This document shows positions 34,822 to 45,405 of a stretch of 64,000 nucleotides of DNA, piece after piece. Under the pieces are notes generated by a model that was not told where the DNA came from, did no database searches, and saw nothing but the letters and a program-made list of their open reading frames with translations. The DNA is from Pelodera strongyloides (lineage: Eukaryota; Nematoda; Chromadorea; Rhabditida; Rhabditidae). A program made the position numbers and the translations under genes. Each line of letters opens with the position of its first letter. Position 1 is the stretch's first letter. The stretch is from positions 1-64,000 of the forward strand of contig JAANDG010000175.1 in assembly GCA_036852015.1 (NCBI GenBank), written 5' to 3'.

Positions 34822-35158
34822 TGTTAGGTATTAGGCTATACCTAAGACTTTGTAGTTTGTAGTGTAATGTTTCTAGTTGTTTTATTACACTCACACGTTT
34901 GATTTCTGATCTTCTAATCATATGTGTTTCATTCGCTAATTGTATGTTGCCGCAGGCAAATTAAGTGTTCTAATTGCCTGTGATGCAATTGTTACCGCTA
35001 GTATATAAGAACACCCCGGTGTTAGCTCATTGGTTTTTACGTCGTCGCTACGCCCGTTTGTTGTCTACAATAAAGCTGTTTGAAGAAGACGTCTCGTCGT
35101 TGCTGCCGTGTGCTACCATATATCATCGTATGTTCCTCCTGGAGTGAGGGACATAACA
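34822..35158 (+). repeat. LTR 1 (337 bp)
   Basis: It begins TGTTAG and ends ATAACA, an inverted TGTTA/TAACA pair. A TATA box (GTATATAAG, about 35001) and AATAAA (35069-35074) mark the likely promoter and poly(A) signal. It inserts in the last intron of copy D after CTCCTAAT. No target-site duplication can be tested because the right flank is lost. Confidence 0.9.
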
Positions 35159-35399
35159 CTGGCGTTCAGGAATCGAATTCAGGAGGGAAACGATCTTCGT
35201 GTTTGAGCCGTGGTGTTGGTCGTTTCGGTTGAGGTCTTGGTGACTCTTCCGTAGATCAGGATCCGGTTCAAGTTTCTCTTGTGGAGTGGTTGGTCTTGGC
35301 GGTTGGCTAGTGTGGCTGGCACCGTAGATCATTGGCAAGTGGAGTTGTGGCAGTGTTGGTTGATTCAGTTCTGTGGTCGAGTTTGTTAACGTGGTTAAC

Positions 35400-37085
35400 A
35401 TGGCTGACGAGAACGTGAATAACTGGCAGGTGCTTCTGAGCACGCTCGCGAGGCTCGAGGAGGGTCAGAGAGCGTTGCAGGTGAATCAGGCGAATACCGT
35501 GGAGAGGCTGCAGCGTCTGGAGCAGGAGGCTGGCAGTAATGCGGAGGTCGAAGGTACCGGAGTTCGGGAGGCGGAGCCATTAACATCGGAGGCGAGAGGC
35601 ATGTTGGATGTGTTGTATAAGAACATTCCGATGTTCGAGTACAATGTTGACCAAGGAGCAAGCTTCGCGAACTGGTACAAGGATCATGAGGACCTGGTGG
35701 AGATTCAAGCCGCATGTGTTCCGGAGAGCAACAGAATACGGTTTCTGTTGTCTCGTCTCGGTCCGCAGCAAGAAAATGATCTCAAGTTGCGTTGTCTGCC
35801 GAAGAGAACAATTGAGATGAGGCTGGCGGAAGTTATCGAGAAGTTGAAGATTGTCTTTGTGACAAAGAAATCTTTGTTCCGGAAACGCATTGAGTGTCTG
35901 CATGTGATGAAGCAGGTCGGAGTTGACTACAAGACACATATCGGAGTGGTCAATCAGGCGTGTGATGAGTTCTCGTTCAACGAGCTGACAGATACTCAAT
36001 TCCGCGTGCTAAATTATCTGAATAGTCTGCGGAATCATGAGGACATGGAGATGCGTGCCTGGCTAATCAGGGCTTTGGATCGCACTCCGGATATGTCGCT
36101 CGATGATGTTGGCGAGGCTATTGACAGGTACTTTGAGCACAAGGATGACATTGACCTCCCGGTTACCTCGGTAGTCGTGAGTAAGATCGGCAAAGCTACT
36201 AGAGAGCACAGGAGAGACGAAGGAAGGCTTACACAAGAGATTTGCAAGTACTGTGGCAGGGACAGTGGACATCGGTCGTGTCCTGCACAGGAGAAGACTT
36301 GTAATACTTGTGGTAGACGAGGGCATTTTGCTGTTGTCTGTCAACAGAAGAAACCCAGAAAAGTCCATGAAGTGTCTTCGCGATCTGTTGGCCGCAGATG
36401 CGTTACCATTCGGATGAATGGAAGGAAGGTGCGACTTCAGTTGGACACAGGTTCGGATTTGACGTTGATATCCGAGACCACATGGAAGGCGCTCGGTCGA
36501 CCATGCTTGACATCCCCAAGTATAGTCGCGACCGCTGCAAACGGAGGGAAGCTCGAGATGCTTGGAGCATTCGAGTGCAACGTCACCTACCAGGGCGAGC
36601 AGGTCACCGGGATCGTGCACGTCACCGCTAGGACGAATCTCCTAGGGCTGGACTGGTTGGAGAGGTTCCCATCATTCAGATCCATGATGGATGCTGTGTG
36701 TGATCGGGTCTCCTGGTTGTCTTCCATAAGTACGTCGAAGAGGGAATCTGCTGCGAGCTACGTGGGTACGCTCAAGACGCAATTCACGGATGTACCTACC
36801 ACCAAGCTTGGTCTGTGTGAGAAGACGCAAGCACAACGCCGACAGCTCAGGAAGGGATCGAGAGCTGCGTTTCGTCCTAAGAGAGTGGTACCAGACCATT
36901 GGGAGAACGAGCTAGAGCTGGGTCGGCAGGAGCAAGAGCAACTTGGAGTCATTAAAGCGTGTTGTACATTCAGCGTGTGCAGCACAGTGTCTGTGTGTCA
37001 AGAAGTCGGTTGGCAGTGTGAGAGTCTGTGCGGATTTCAGTGCTGGACTGAAAATGGCATTGAAAGACTTCACGCATCCGATTAA
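35400..37085 (+). pseudogene. Retrotransposon gag-protease, unit 1, frameshifted before RT
   Basis: Translation from the ATG at 35400 (MADENVNNWQVLLS) gives a coiled gag-like region, then two zinc knuckles near 36247-36330: CKYCGRDSGHRSC (irregular) and CNTCGRRGHFAVVC (canonical CCHC). The protease follows, with LDTGSDLTLI and NLLGLDWL. Unit 1 keeps gag and protease open but has one extra T in GTCATTAAAGC (about 36953), which moves translation out of the reverse transcriptase frame, and it ends at 37085. The deleted RT remnant continues in another frame to 37482. This is an internally deleted, non-autonomous element. Confidence 0.85.
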
Positions 37086-37549
37086 GACAACAGCGGAGAA
37101 GATGACGACTCTTCACGGTGGTACTGTCTTCAAAAGGCTTGACGGTAAGGGTGCCTACCTTAAAGTTGAGCTAGAGGACGACTCCAAGGAGTTGCTCGGA
37201 GGAGGGCAAGGGTCGAGATATGAAGATCTCCGGACGCCGCTGCCAGTTGTCTCATCGGCGACAGTTGCAAAAGAAGGAGGAGGAGTTGAAGCCACAGAAG
37301 GAGGGGACGCGGAGGTGCAAGACGATACTCCAGAAGAAGACGTGTTCAAAGATGAAGCGTCAACGCCGTCTACAGCACCAGTGCCGAAGCCGAGTACCCC
37401 GACGCTAAGGACAAGAAGGACAAGACGTGGTCCTACGAAGCTGAAGAGCAATCCCCGTGGTGGAGGACAATCCTCAAAATAAGCATTACTAACTCCGTGT
37501 AGTTTCCCGGTTCACTTTGTTAGTATAGCTTTCATCCTAAAAAGGGAGG

Positions 37550-37886
37550 TGTTAGGTATTAGGCTATACCTAAGACTTTGTAGTTTGTAGTGTAATGTTT
37601 CTAGTTGTTTTATTACACTCACACGTTTGATTTCTGATCTTCTAATCATATGTGTTTCATTCGCTAATTGTATGTTGCCGCAGGCAAATTAAGTGTTCTA
37701 ATTGCCTGTGATGCAATTGTTACCGCTAGTATATAAGAACACCCCGGTGTTAGCTCATTGGTTTTTACGTCGTCGCTACGCCCGTTTGTTGTCTACAATA
37801 AAGCTGTTTGAAGAAGACGTCTCGTCGTTGCTGCCGTGTGCTACAATATATCATCGTATGTTCCTCCTGGAGTGAGGGACATAACA
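37550..37886 (+). repeat. LTR 2 (337 bp)
   Basis: Same length and ends as LTR 1, with one visible change near the 3' end (CTACAATAT instead of CTACCATAT). It is preceded by the purine tract AAAAAGGGAGG. Near-identity of the LTRs argues for recent activity or recombination. Confidence 0.92.
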
Positions 37887-38127
37887 CTGGCGTTCAGGAA
37901 TCGAATTCAGGAGGGAAACGATCTTCGTGTTTGAGCCGTGGTGTTGGTCGTTTCGGTTGAGGTCTTGGTGACTCTTCCGTAGATCAGGATCCGGTTCAAG
38001 TTTCTCTTGTGGAGTGGTTGGTCTTGGCGGTTGGCTAGTGTGGCTGGCACCGTAGATCATTGGCAAGTGGAGTTGTGGCAGTGTTGGTTGATTCAGTTCT
38101 GTGGTCGAGTTTGTTAACGTGGTTAAC

Positions 38128-40211
38128 ATGGCTGACGAGAACGTGAATAACTGGCAGGTGCTTCTGAGCACGCTCGCGAGGCTCGAGGAGGGTCAGAGAG
38201 CGTTGCAGGTGAATCAGGCGAATACCGTGGAGAGGCTGCAGCGTCTGGAGCAGGAGGCTGGCAGTAATGCGGAGGTCGAAGGTACCGGAGTTCGGGAGGC
38301 GGAGCCATTAACATCGGAGGCGAGAGGCATGTTGGATGTGTTGTATAAGAACATTCCGATGTTCGAGTACAATGTTGACCAAGGAGCAAGCTTCGCGAAC
38401 TGGTACAAGGATCATGAGGACCTGGTGGAGATTCAAGCCGCATGTGTTCCGGAGAGCAACAGAATACGGTTTCTGTTGTCTCGTCTCGGTCCGCAGCAAG
38501 AAAATGATCTCAAGTTGCGTTGTCTGCCGAAGAGACCAATTGAGATGAGGCTGGCGGAAGTTATCGAGAAGTTGAAGATTGTCTTTGTGACAAAGAAATC
38601 TTTGTTCCGGAAACGCATTGAGTGTCTGCATGTGATGAAGCAGGTCGGAGTTGACTACAAGACACATATCGGAGTGGTCAATCAGGCGTGTGATGAGTTC
38701 TCGTTCAACGAGCTGACAGATACTCAATTCCGCGTGCTAAATTATCTGAATAGTCTGCGGAATCATGAGGACATGGAGATGCGTGCCTGGCTAATCAGGG
38801 CTTTGGATCGCACTCCGGATATGTCGCTCGATGATGTTGGCGAGGCTATTGACAGGTACTTTGAGCACAAGGATGACATTGACCTCCCGGTTACCTCGGT
38901 AGTCGTGAGTAAGATCGGCAAAGCTACTAGAGAGCACAGGAGAGACGAAGGAAGGCTTACACAAGAGATTTGCAAGTACTGTGGCAGGGACAGTGGACAT
39001 CGGTCGTGTCCTGCACAGGAGAAGACTTGTAATACTTGTGGTAGACGAGGGCATTTTGCTGTTGTCTGTCAACAGAAGAAACCCAGAAAAGTCCATGAAG
39101 TGTCTTCGCGATCTGTTGGCCGCAGATGCGTTACCATTCGGATGAATGGAAGGAAGGTGCGACTTCAGTTGGACACAGGTTCGGATTTGACGTTGATATC
39201 CGAGACCACATGGAAGGCGCTCGGTCGACCATGCTTGACATCCCCAAGTATAGTCGCGACCGCTGCAAACGGAGAGGAAGCTCGAGATGCTTGGTTCATT
39301 CGAGTGCAACGTCACCTTACCAGGGCGAGCAGATCACCGGGATCGTGCACGTCACCGCTAGGATGAATCTCCTAGGGCTGGACTGGTTGGAGAGGTTCCC
39401 ATCATTCAGATCCATGATGGATGCTGTGTGTGATCGGGTCTCCTGGTTGTCTTCCATAAGTACGTCGAAGAGGGAATCTGCTGCGAGCTACGTGGGTACG
39501 CTCAAGACGCAATTCACGGATGTACCTACCACCAAGCTTGGTCTGTGTGAGAAGACGCAAGCACAACGCCGACAGCTCAGGAAGGGATCGAGAGCTGCGT
39601 TTCGTCCTAAGAGAGTGGTACCAGACCATTGGGAGAACGAGCTAGAGCTGGGTCGGCAGGAGCAAGAGCAACTTGGAGTCATAAAGCGTGTTGTACATTC
39701 AGCGTGTGCAGCACAGTGTCTGTGTGTCAAGAAGTCGGTTGGCAGTGTGAGAGTCTGTGCGGATTTCAGTGCTGGACTGAAAATGGCATTGAAAGACTTC
39801 ACGCATCCGATTAAGACAACAGCGGAGAAGATGACGACTCTTCACGGTGGTACTGTCTTCAAAAGGCTTGACGGTAAGGGTGCCTACCTTAAAGTTGAGC
39901 TAGAGGACGACTCCAAGGAGTTGCTCGGAGGAGGGCAAGGGTCGAGATATGAAGATCTCCGGACGCCGCTGCCAGTTGTCTCATCGGCGACAGTTGCAAA
40001 AGAAGGAGGAGGAGTTGAAGCCACAGAAGGAGGGGACGCGGAGGTGCAAGACGATACTCCAGAAGAAGACGTGTTCAAAGATGAAGCGTCAACGCCGTCT
40101 ACAGCACCAGTGCCGAAGCCGAGTACCCCGACGCTAAGGACAAGAAGGACAAGACGTGGTCCTACGAAGCTGAAGAGCAATCCCCGTGGTGGAGGACAAT
40201 CCTCAAAATAA
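38128..40211 (+). pseudogene. Retrotransposon gag-protease-RT remnant, unit 2, double frameshift in protease
   Basis: Gag starts at 38128 and is open through both zinc knuckles and the DTGS site to about 39275. Relative to unit 1 there is one extra base in GGAGAGGAAGC (about 39276) and another in CACCTTACC (about 39315), which split the protease between two frames. Downstream, the frame ending at 40211 runs through the second half of protease into the RT start (VIKRVVHS, RVCADFSAGLK, HGGTVFKRLDGKGAYLKV). It then enters the Ser/Thr/Lys-rich tail without the RT catalytic core. Confidence 0.85.
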
Positions 40212-40278
40212 GCATTACTAACTCCGTGTAGTTTCCCGGTTCACTTTGTTAGTATAGCTTTCATCCTAAAAAGGGAGG

Positions 40279-40615
40279 TGTTAGGTATTAGGCTATACCT
40301 AAGACTTTGTAGTTTGTAGTGTAATGTTTCTAGTTGTTTTATTACACTCACACGTTTGATTTCTGATCTTCTAATCATATGTGTTTCATTCGCTAATTGT
40401 ATGTTGCCGCAGGCAAATTAAGTGTTCTAATTGCCTGTGATGCAATTGTTACCGCTAGTATATAAGAACACCCCGGTGTTAGCTCATTGGTTTTTACGTC
40501 GTCGCTACGCCCGTTTGTTGTCTACAATAAAGCTGTTTGAAGAAGACGTCTCGTCGTTGCTGCCGTGTGCTACCATATATCATCGTATGTTCCTCCTGGA
40601 GTGAGGGACATAACA
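40279..40615 (+). repeat. LTR 3 (337 bp)
   Basis: TGTTAG...ATAACA with TATA and AATAAA as in LTR 1. The last bases are as in LTR 1 (CTACCATAT), so only LTR 2 differs there. Confidence 0.92.
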
Positions 40616-40856
40616 CTGGCGTTCAGGAATCGAATTCAGGAGGGAAACGATCTTCGTGTTTGAGCCGTGGTGTTGGTCGTTTCGGTTGAGGTCTTGGTGA
40701 CTCTTCCGTAGATCAGGATCCGGTTCAAGTTTCTCTTGTGGAGTGGTTGGTCTTGGCGGTTGGCTAGTGTGGCTGGCACCGTAGATCATTGGCAAGTGGA
40801 GTTGTGGCAGTGTTGGTTGATTCAGTTCTGTGGTCGAGTTTGTTAACGTGGTTAAC

Positions 40857-41796
40857 ATGGCTGACGAGAACGTGAATAACTGGCAGGTGCTTCTGAGCAC
40901 GCTCGCGAGGCTCGAGGAGGGTCAGAGAGCGTTGCAGGTGAATCAGGCGAATACCGTGGAGAGGCTGCAGCGTCTGGAGCAGGAGGCTGGCAGTAATGCG
41001 GAGGTCGAAGGTACCGGAGTTCGGGAGGCGGAGCCATTAACATCGGAGGCGAGAGGCATGTTGGATGTGTTGTATAAGAACATTCCGATGTTCGAGTACA
41101 ATGTTGACCAAGGAGCAAGCTTCGCGAACTGGTACAAGGATCATGAGGACCTGGTGGAGATTCAAGCCGCATGTGTTCCGGAGAGCAACAGAATACGGTT
41201 TCTGTTGTCTCGTCTCGGTCCGCAGCAAGAAAATGATCTCAAGTTGCGTTGTCTGCCGAAGAGACCAATTGAGATGAGGCTGGCGGAAGTTATCGAGAAG
41301 TTGAAGATTGTCTTTGTGACAAAGTCTGCATGTGATGAAGCAGGTCGGAGTTGACTACAAGACACATATCGGAGTGGTCAATCAGGCGTGTGATGAGTTC
41401 TCGTTCAACGAGCTGACAGATACTCAATTCCGCGTGCTAAATTATCTGAATAGTCTGCGGAATCATGAGGACATGGAGATGCGTGCCTGGCTAATCAGGG
41501 CTTTGGATCGCACTCCGGATATGTCGCTCGATGATGTTGGCGAGGCTATTGACAGGTACTTTGAGCACAAGGATGACATTGACCTCCCGGTTACCTCGGT
41601 AGTCGTGAGTAAGATCGGCAAAGCTACTAGAGAGCACAGGAGAGACGAAGGAAGGCTTACACAAGAGATTTGCAAGTACTGTGGCAGGGACAGTGGACAT
41701 CGGTCGTGTCCTGCACAGGAGAAGACTTGTAATACTTGTGGTAGACGAGGGCATTTTGCTGTTGTCTGTCAACAGAAGAAACCCAGAAAAGTCCAT
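40857..41796 (+). pseudogene. Retrotransposon gag, unit 3, truncated with a 29-bp deletion
   Basis: It starts like the other gag copies (ATG at 40857). It lacks 29 bp after GTGACAAAG (about 41325) that are present as 38596-38624 in unit 2, which shifts the frame. A second open stretch (41332-41802) continues through both zinc knuckles. The unit breaks after AGAAAAGTCCA (about 41796), where the sequence switches into the TATA box of copy D'. Protease and everything beyond are missing. Confidence 0.85.
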
Positions 41797-41972
41797 ATAT
41801 AAGGGCTTCATATTTTGAACGAATATCGACTACTTTTCACTCGATACATTCATCAAGCCAGAGAAGTAAGCGGTTCCATTTCTCCGATAATATAGTATAG
41901 AAGGGTGGTGCCTTAACTATAACAGAAGGTAACGAGCCAGATTCTCTCAGCAACCACTGTCATATGATTTAG

Positions 41973-42875
41973 ATGCGTTCCTTCTTTGTCATTGCTGCTT
42001 TTGCCATCACAGCCAATGCGCTTAGCCTTTCGAATACTCTAGGAGGATTGACCAAGCAGGTTAGAGATTTACCATGCATCAACAGGCCACAAGAAAACGA
42101 GTTGCCGGCCATGACAAAAATGTGTTGTCCTAGCCAATGCATGCTGTTTTTCAGGTCGGTGGAGTGGTGGACACTGCGGGAGAAACAGCGCAAGGAGTTG
42201 TCGACACCGCAGAGAAAACGGTCGGAGGACTTGTGAACAATGTATGCGAGAAACTTTTTGTGTTTGCTGAATATAACTAGCTACATAATAAGGTGCTTAT
42301 TCTCACTCATTTGCATCTTTAAGACTGTCGGAAACCTGGGAGGAGTCGTTGGTAACTTGGGAGGCGTTGTTGGCGTGGCACTCAACGATACCCTTGGCAG
42401 CGTTGATGAAGTCGTCTCTGAGGTTTGCCTATCGTTTGGGTTGTCATGTGTTGCATCCACAGACACAAGGCGACATTGTTTTCATTTTATTTACCCATAA
42501 TTTACATATATCGACATGTTTAGACATTGAAGGCCGTGGACGAACTCGTGTCAACTCTGGACAAGGTTGGCGGAAGATTTACTATTGAACCAGTAATATG
42601 GGTAGTAAATTGTGAGATAAGAGAAATGGCTTCCAAATCTCCTAATTTTTGCTGTTTTCCAGATACTCGGTGGATTGTCCGAGGCCGACATCTTGTCGAT
42701 AAAGTTGGATCTTGCACTGCAGCTTCTTCCTCTTGAAATCAAGGCTGCCCTGAGTGTGGCCCTGCAGGTTGCGGTTGCAACTCCCGCAGAAGCAACTGCC
42801 ATTCTGACAAAGACTCTCATGGAAGTTATCAAACCCATAATTGACCTTCTTGTGGACGCCATCGCTGCAATTTAA
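41973..42875 (+). CDS. Secreted Val/Gly-rich helical protein, copy D' (beta 5' part, alpha-like 3' part)
   Basis: Exons: 41973-42059, 42155-42241, 42324-42422, 42524-42565, 42663-42875 (175 residues). Exons 1-4 and introns 1-3 almost match copy D, with a few substitutions (for example CCTAGCC against CCTGGCC). Intron 4, the last exon (starting ATACTCGGTGGATTG) and the 3' UTR instead resemble alpha copies C and F, while B and E have ATTCTCGGTGGACTC. Upstream homology to the family starts at the TATA box (about 41796), so the distal promoter motif and divergent partner are missing. One helix-domain residue pair also differs (SIKLDLAL). Confidence 0.82.
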
Positions 42876-44450
42876 GAAAACATTGCAACTTATTGACATA
42901 TGAACATCCTGTACATATATTTTATGTAAGCATTCTTTCCCCAACTATAAACTGTTTCACTCAAACTGGCTTTTTCAGTTTTCACTCAAGCTATCTCTTC
43001 TTTTTACACAAAATATATGCTTTAGAAAGAAGGTAAGCTAACAGCGACAATAACTCATACATACGCACTTTAACTTCACTTGATATGTACAAGTACAATT
43101 TAAACTTTTTCAGACCATTCTCATGGTTGATTTCTGTCTTTGACGGTCGTTATTTAATGCTAAAGATTTCGTGAAGTGCAGGGCATAGTTTATCTGCCTA
43201 TAACCTATATGAAAGGAAGCCAGAAGTTTACAAGCTAATATTCGATTCCATTTTCTGACTTGTGGAACTTTCCGAATGGTACGCGTATGATCTGAAACAA
43301 CACCTTGCTAGGTATTACGCCCGGAAAGTCGCCCGCGAACAACATATAGGAATCATGGGCGATCCCTCCTGGCCCTAGCCCGAAGACGTCGAGCAATTTG
43401 TCATCTGGAACTCGTCGCCTACTGCTCAGGACCTCTGCGGAACATGTCATAAGCAAACCTTGAAATTGTACTTTGAGCTCCCTTGAATAAAGGTGCACGC
43501 TCTTGAAGCGTAAAACAAATTTTAAATTTTTAAATATAGCCGCGCGCGGCGGATCAAAGAAGCAACTTCTTTGTTAGAAAGCTAGCGCGAGGATCTTCAG
43601 ATAAGAAGGTTCACCCCTGTCTGCACTACCAGTACTTGAACTGAACCAATGATCGACAATATACATACCCACAGTTTACGGATATGTGCCGCATCCGCTT
43701 GTACTTTCGACTTGACGACCTCCCTAATGAACCTAAGTATTTTGTTCGTAATGTGTGCACGACCCCACCAAAGGTGTAAAGATTGGCGTCTGGTTAAAAC
43801 CGGCGGAGATAAATCGGCTTCCCGAGAAAATTGGCCTCCGGAAGTTTAAAGCCCCGGGTTTCTGCGGATTCGGTTGCGTCATAACGTATTATCTAGATTT
43901 TTATTTCTAGATTCGGATACTATGACTTTTATATAATTTACATATAATTTGCATCTATGAGCGAATCCCTTATAAGCACGGGGTTTGAGCAAGAGAACAG
44001 AACCCCACGAGCACTCTCAACAAGGACTCTCTTCGTATACTTGCAGGTATCTTGCAACCACGCTAAGGACTCTCTGCCGGGATTTCGGGACTTCACTCTG
44101 GTGCTTTTCTGTTCTTCTATACACGGGATAACAGCTTCCCCGCTTTGATCATCAACGCACTATCAAGACGTCCATTTCAAGCATTATCTACTCACATTCG
44201 GAATAAAAGATTGGGATAATCTGGTCTTTTACAGGTTGATATAACCCGGTTTATCTCTTTATCTTTATTAATGTGTGCACGTGCAGGTGACGTAAGTTAC
44301 TCCAATATCAGTGAACCTCTTATAGTTAGTATATCAAGGATCATATTCTTCAGCTTCATTCTTTTTAATTGAGGGTGATTTTTGGCGTTTGCTTTCCGTA
44401 GTGTATCAAACAGAGAATGAAAAAGCCAGTTTGAGTGAAACATTTTATAT
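42876..44450. repeat. Inverted copy of the 31.0-32.3 kb spacer
   Basis: It is the reverse complement of the B-C spacer, between the convergent 3' ends of D' and E. It carries a headless SINE B (43350-43530), SINE C fragments (43757-43880 and the tail near 44235-44275) and the degraded counterpart of the 62-residue ORF. Confidence 0.85.
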
Positions 44451-44519
44451 TTGGGGAAGGAATGCATACAGAAAATATATGTACAGGATGTTCATATGTC
44501 AATAAGTTACAATGTTTTC

Positions 44520-45405
44520 TTAAATTGCAGCGATGGCGTCCACGAGCAGGTCAATTATGGGCTTAATCACTTCCATAAGAGTATTTGTAAGAATGGCAGT
44601 TGCTTCTGCGGGAGTTGCGACCGCATCCTTCAGGGCCACACTCAGGGCAGCCTTGATTTCGAGAGGAAGAAGCTGCAGTGCAAGGTCCAACTTTAGCGAC
44701 AGGATGTCCGCCTCGGAGAGTCCACCGAGAATCTGAAAAACAGCAAGAATGATGAGATTCGGAAGCTATTTCTTTTCTCTCTCCACGTACTATCCATAGT
44801 TCAATACTAAATCTTCTGCCAACCTTGTCCAGAGTTGATACGAGTTCGTCGACTGCCTTTAGTGTCTAAACATGTCAATATACATATGTATGTAAATAGT
44901 GGGATAAACAAAATGAAAATAATGTATCCTTGTGTCTGTGGATGCAACACATGACAACCCAAACGAAAGCCAAACCTCAGAAACGACTTCATCAACGCTA
45001 AGGGTATCATTGAGTGCTCCCCCAACAACGCCTCCCAAGTTACCAAGGACTCCTCCCAGGTTTCCGACAGTCTTAAATACACAAATGTGTGGGAGTAAGT
45101 TTCTTATTATATAGCTAGTTATATTCAACAAATACAAATAGGTTCTTGCATACGTTGTCCACAAGACCTCCGATTGTTTTGTCTGCGGTGTCAACAACTC
45201 CTTGTGCTGTTTCTCCCGCAGTGTCCACCACTCCACCGACCTGAAAAACAGCATGCATTGGCCAGGACAAGACATTCATTTTTTCTTGAGGCCTCTTGAT
45301 GCATGGTAAATCTCTAACCTGCTTGGTCAATCCTCCTAGAGTATTCGAAAGGCTAAGCGCATTCGATGTGATGGCAATAGCAGCAATGACAAAGAAGGAA
45401 CGCAT
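44520..45405 (-). CDS. Secreted Val/Gly-rich helical protein, copy E (beta type)
   Basis: Exons: 45319-45405, 45154-45240, 44976-45071, 44824-44865, 44520-44732. Exon 3 is 96 nt rather than 99, having lost one Gly codon (NDTLSVDEVV). All phases are kept, giving 174 residues. The signal peptide reads MRSFFVIAAIAITSNA as in copy B, and the 3' UTR and flank match B in reverse. It converges with D' and diverges from F. Confidence 0.82.

Larger units (their letters stand above)
34822..41796 (+). mobile_element. Array of three Ty3/Gypsy-type LTR retrotransposon units
   Basis: The order is LTR (34822-35158), internal 1 (35159-37549), LTR (37550-37886), internal 2 (37887-40278), LTR (40279-40615), internal 3 cut at about 41796. 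The internals encode gag with zinc knuckles, a DTGS protease and the first part of reverse transcriptase. The frame then jumps to a Ser/Thr/Lys-rich tail, so most of reverse transcriptase, RNase H and integrase are missing. A TGG start suitable for a primer-binding site follows each LTR (TGGCGTTCAGGAATCG), and AAAAAGGGAGG, a purine tract, precedes the next LTR. Shared LTRs suggest LTR-LTR recombination, or an assembly artefact. Confidence 0.9.

Noticed and set aside
36063..36620. Long minus-strand open frame in the retroelement
   Set aside because: It is the complement of the gag-protease coding region. Codon bias there creates shadow frames on the other strand in all units.
37155..37451. Minus-strand Ser/Pro-rich frame in the retroelement tail
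   Set aside because: It is a shadow of the plus-strand Lys/Thr/Glu-rich tail with no start context or match.
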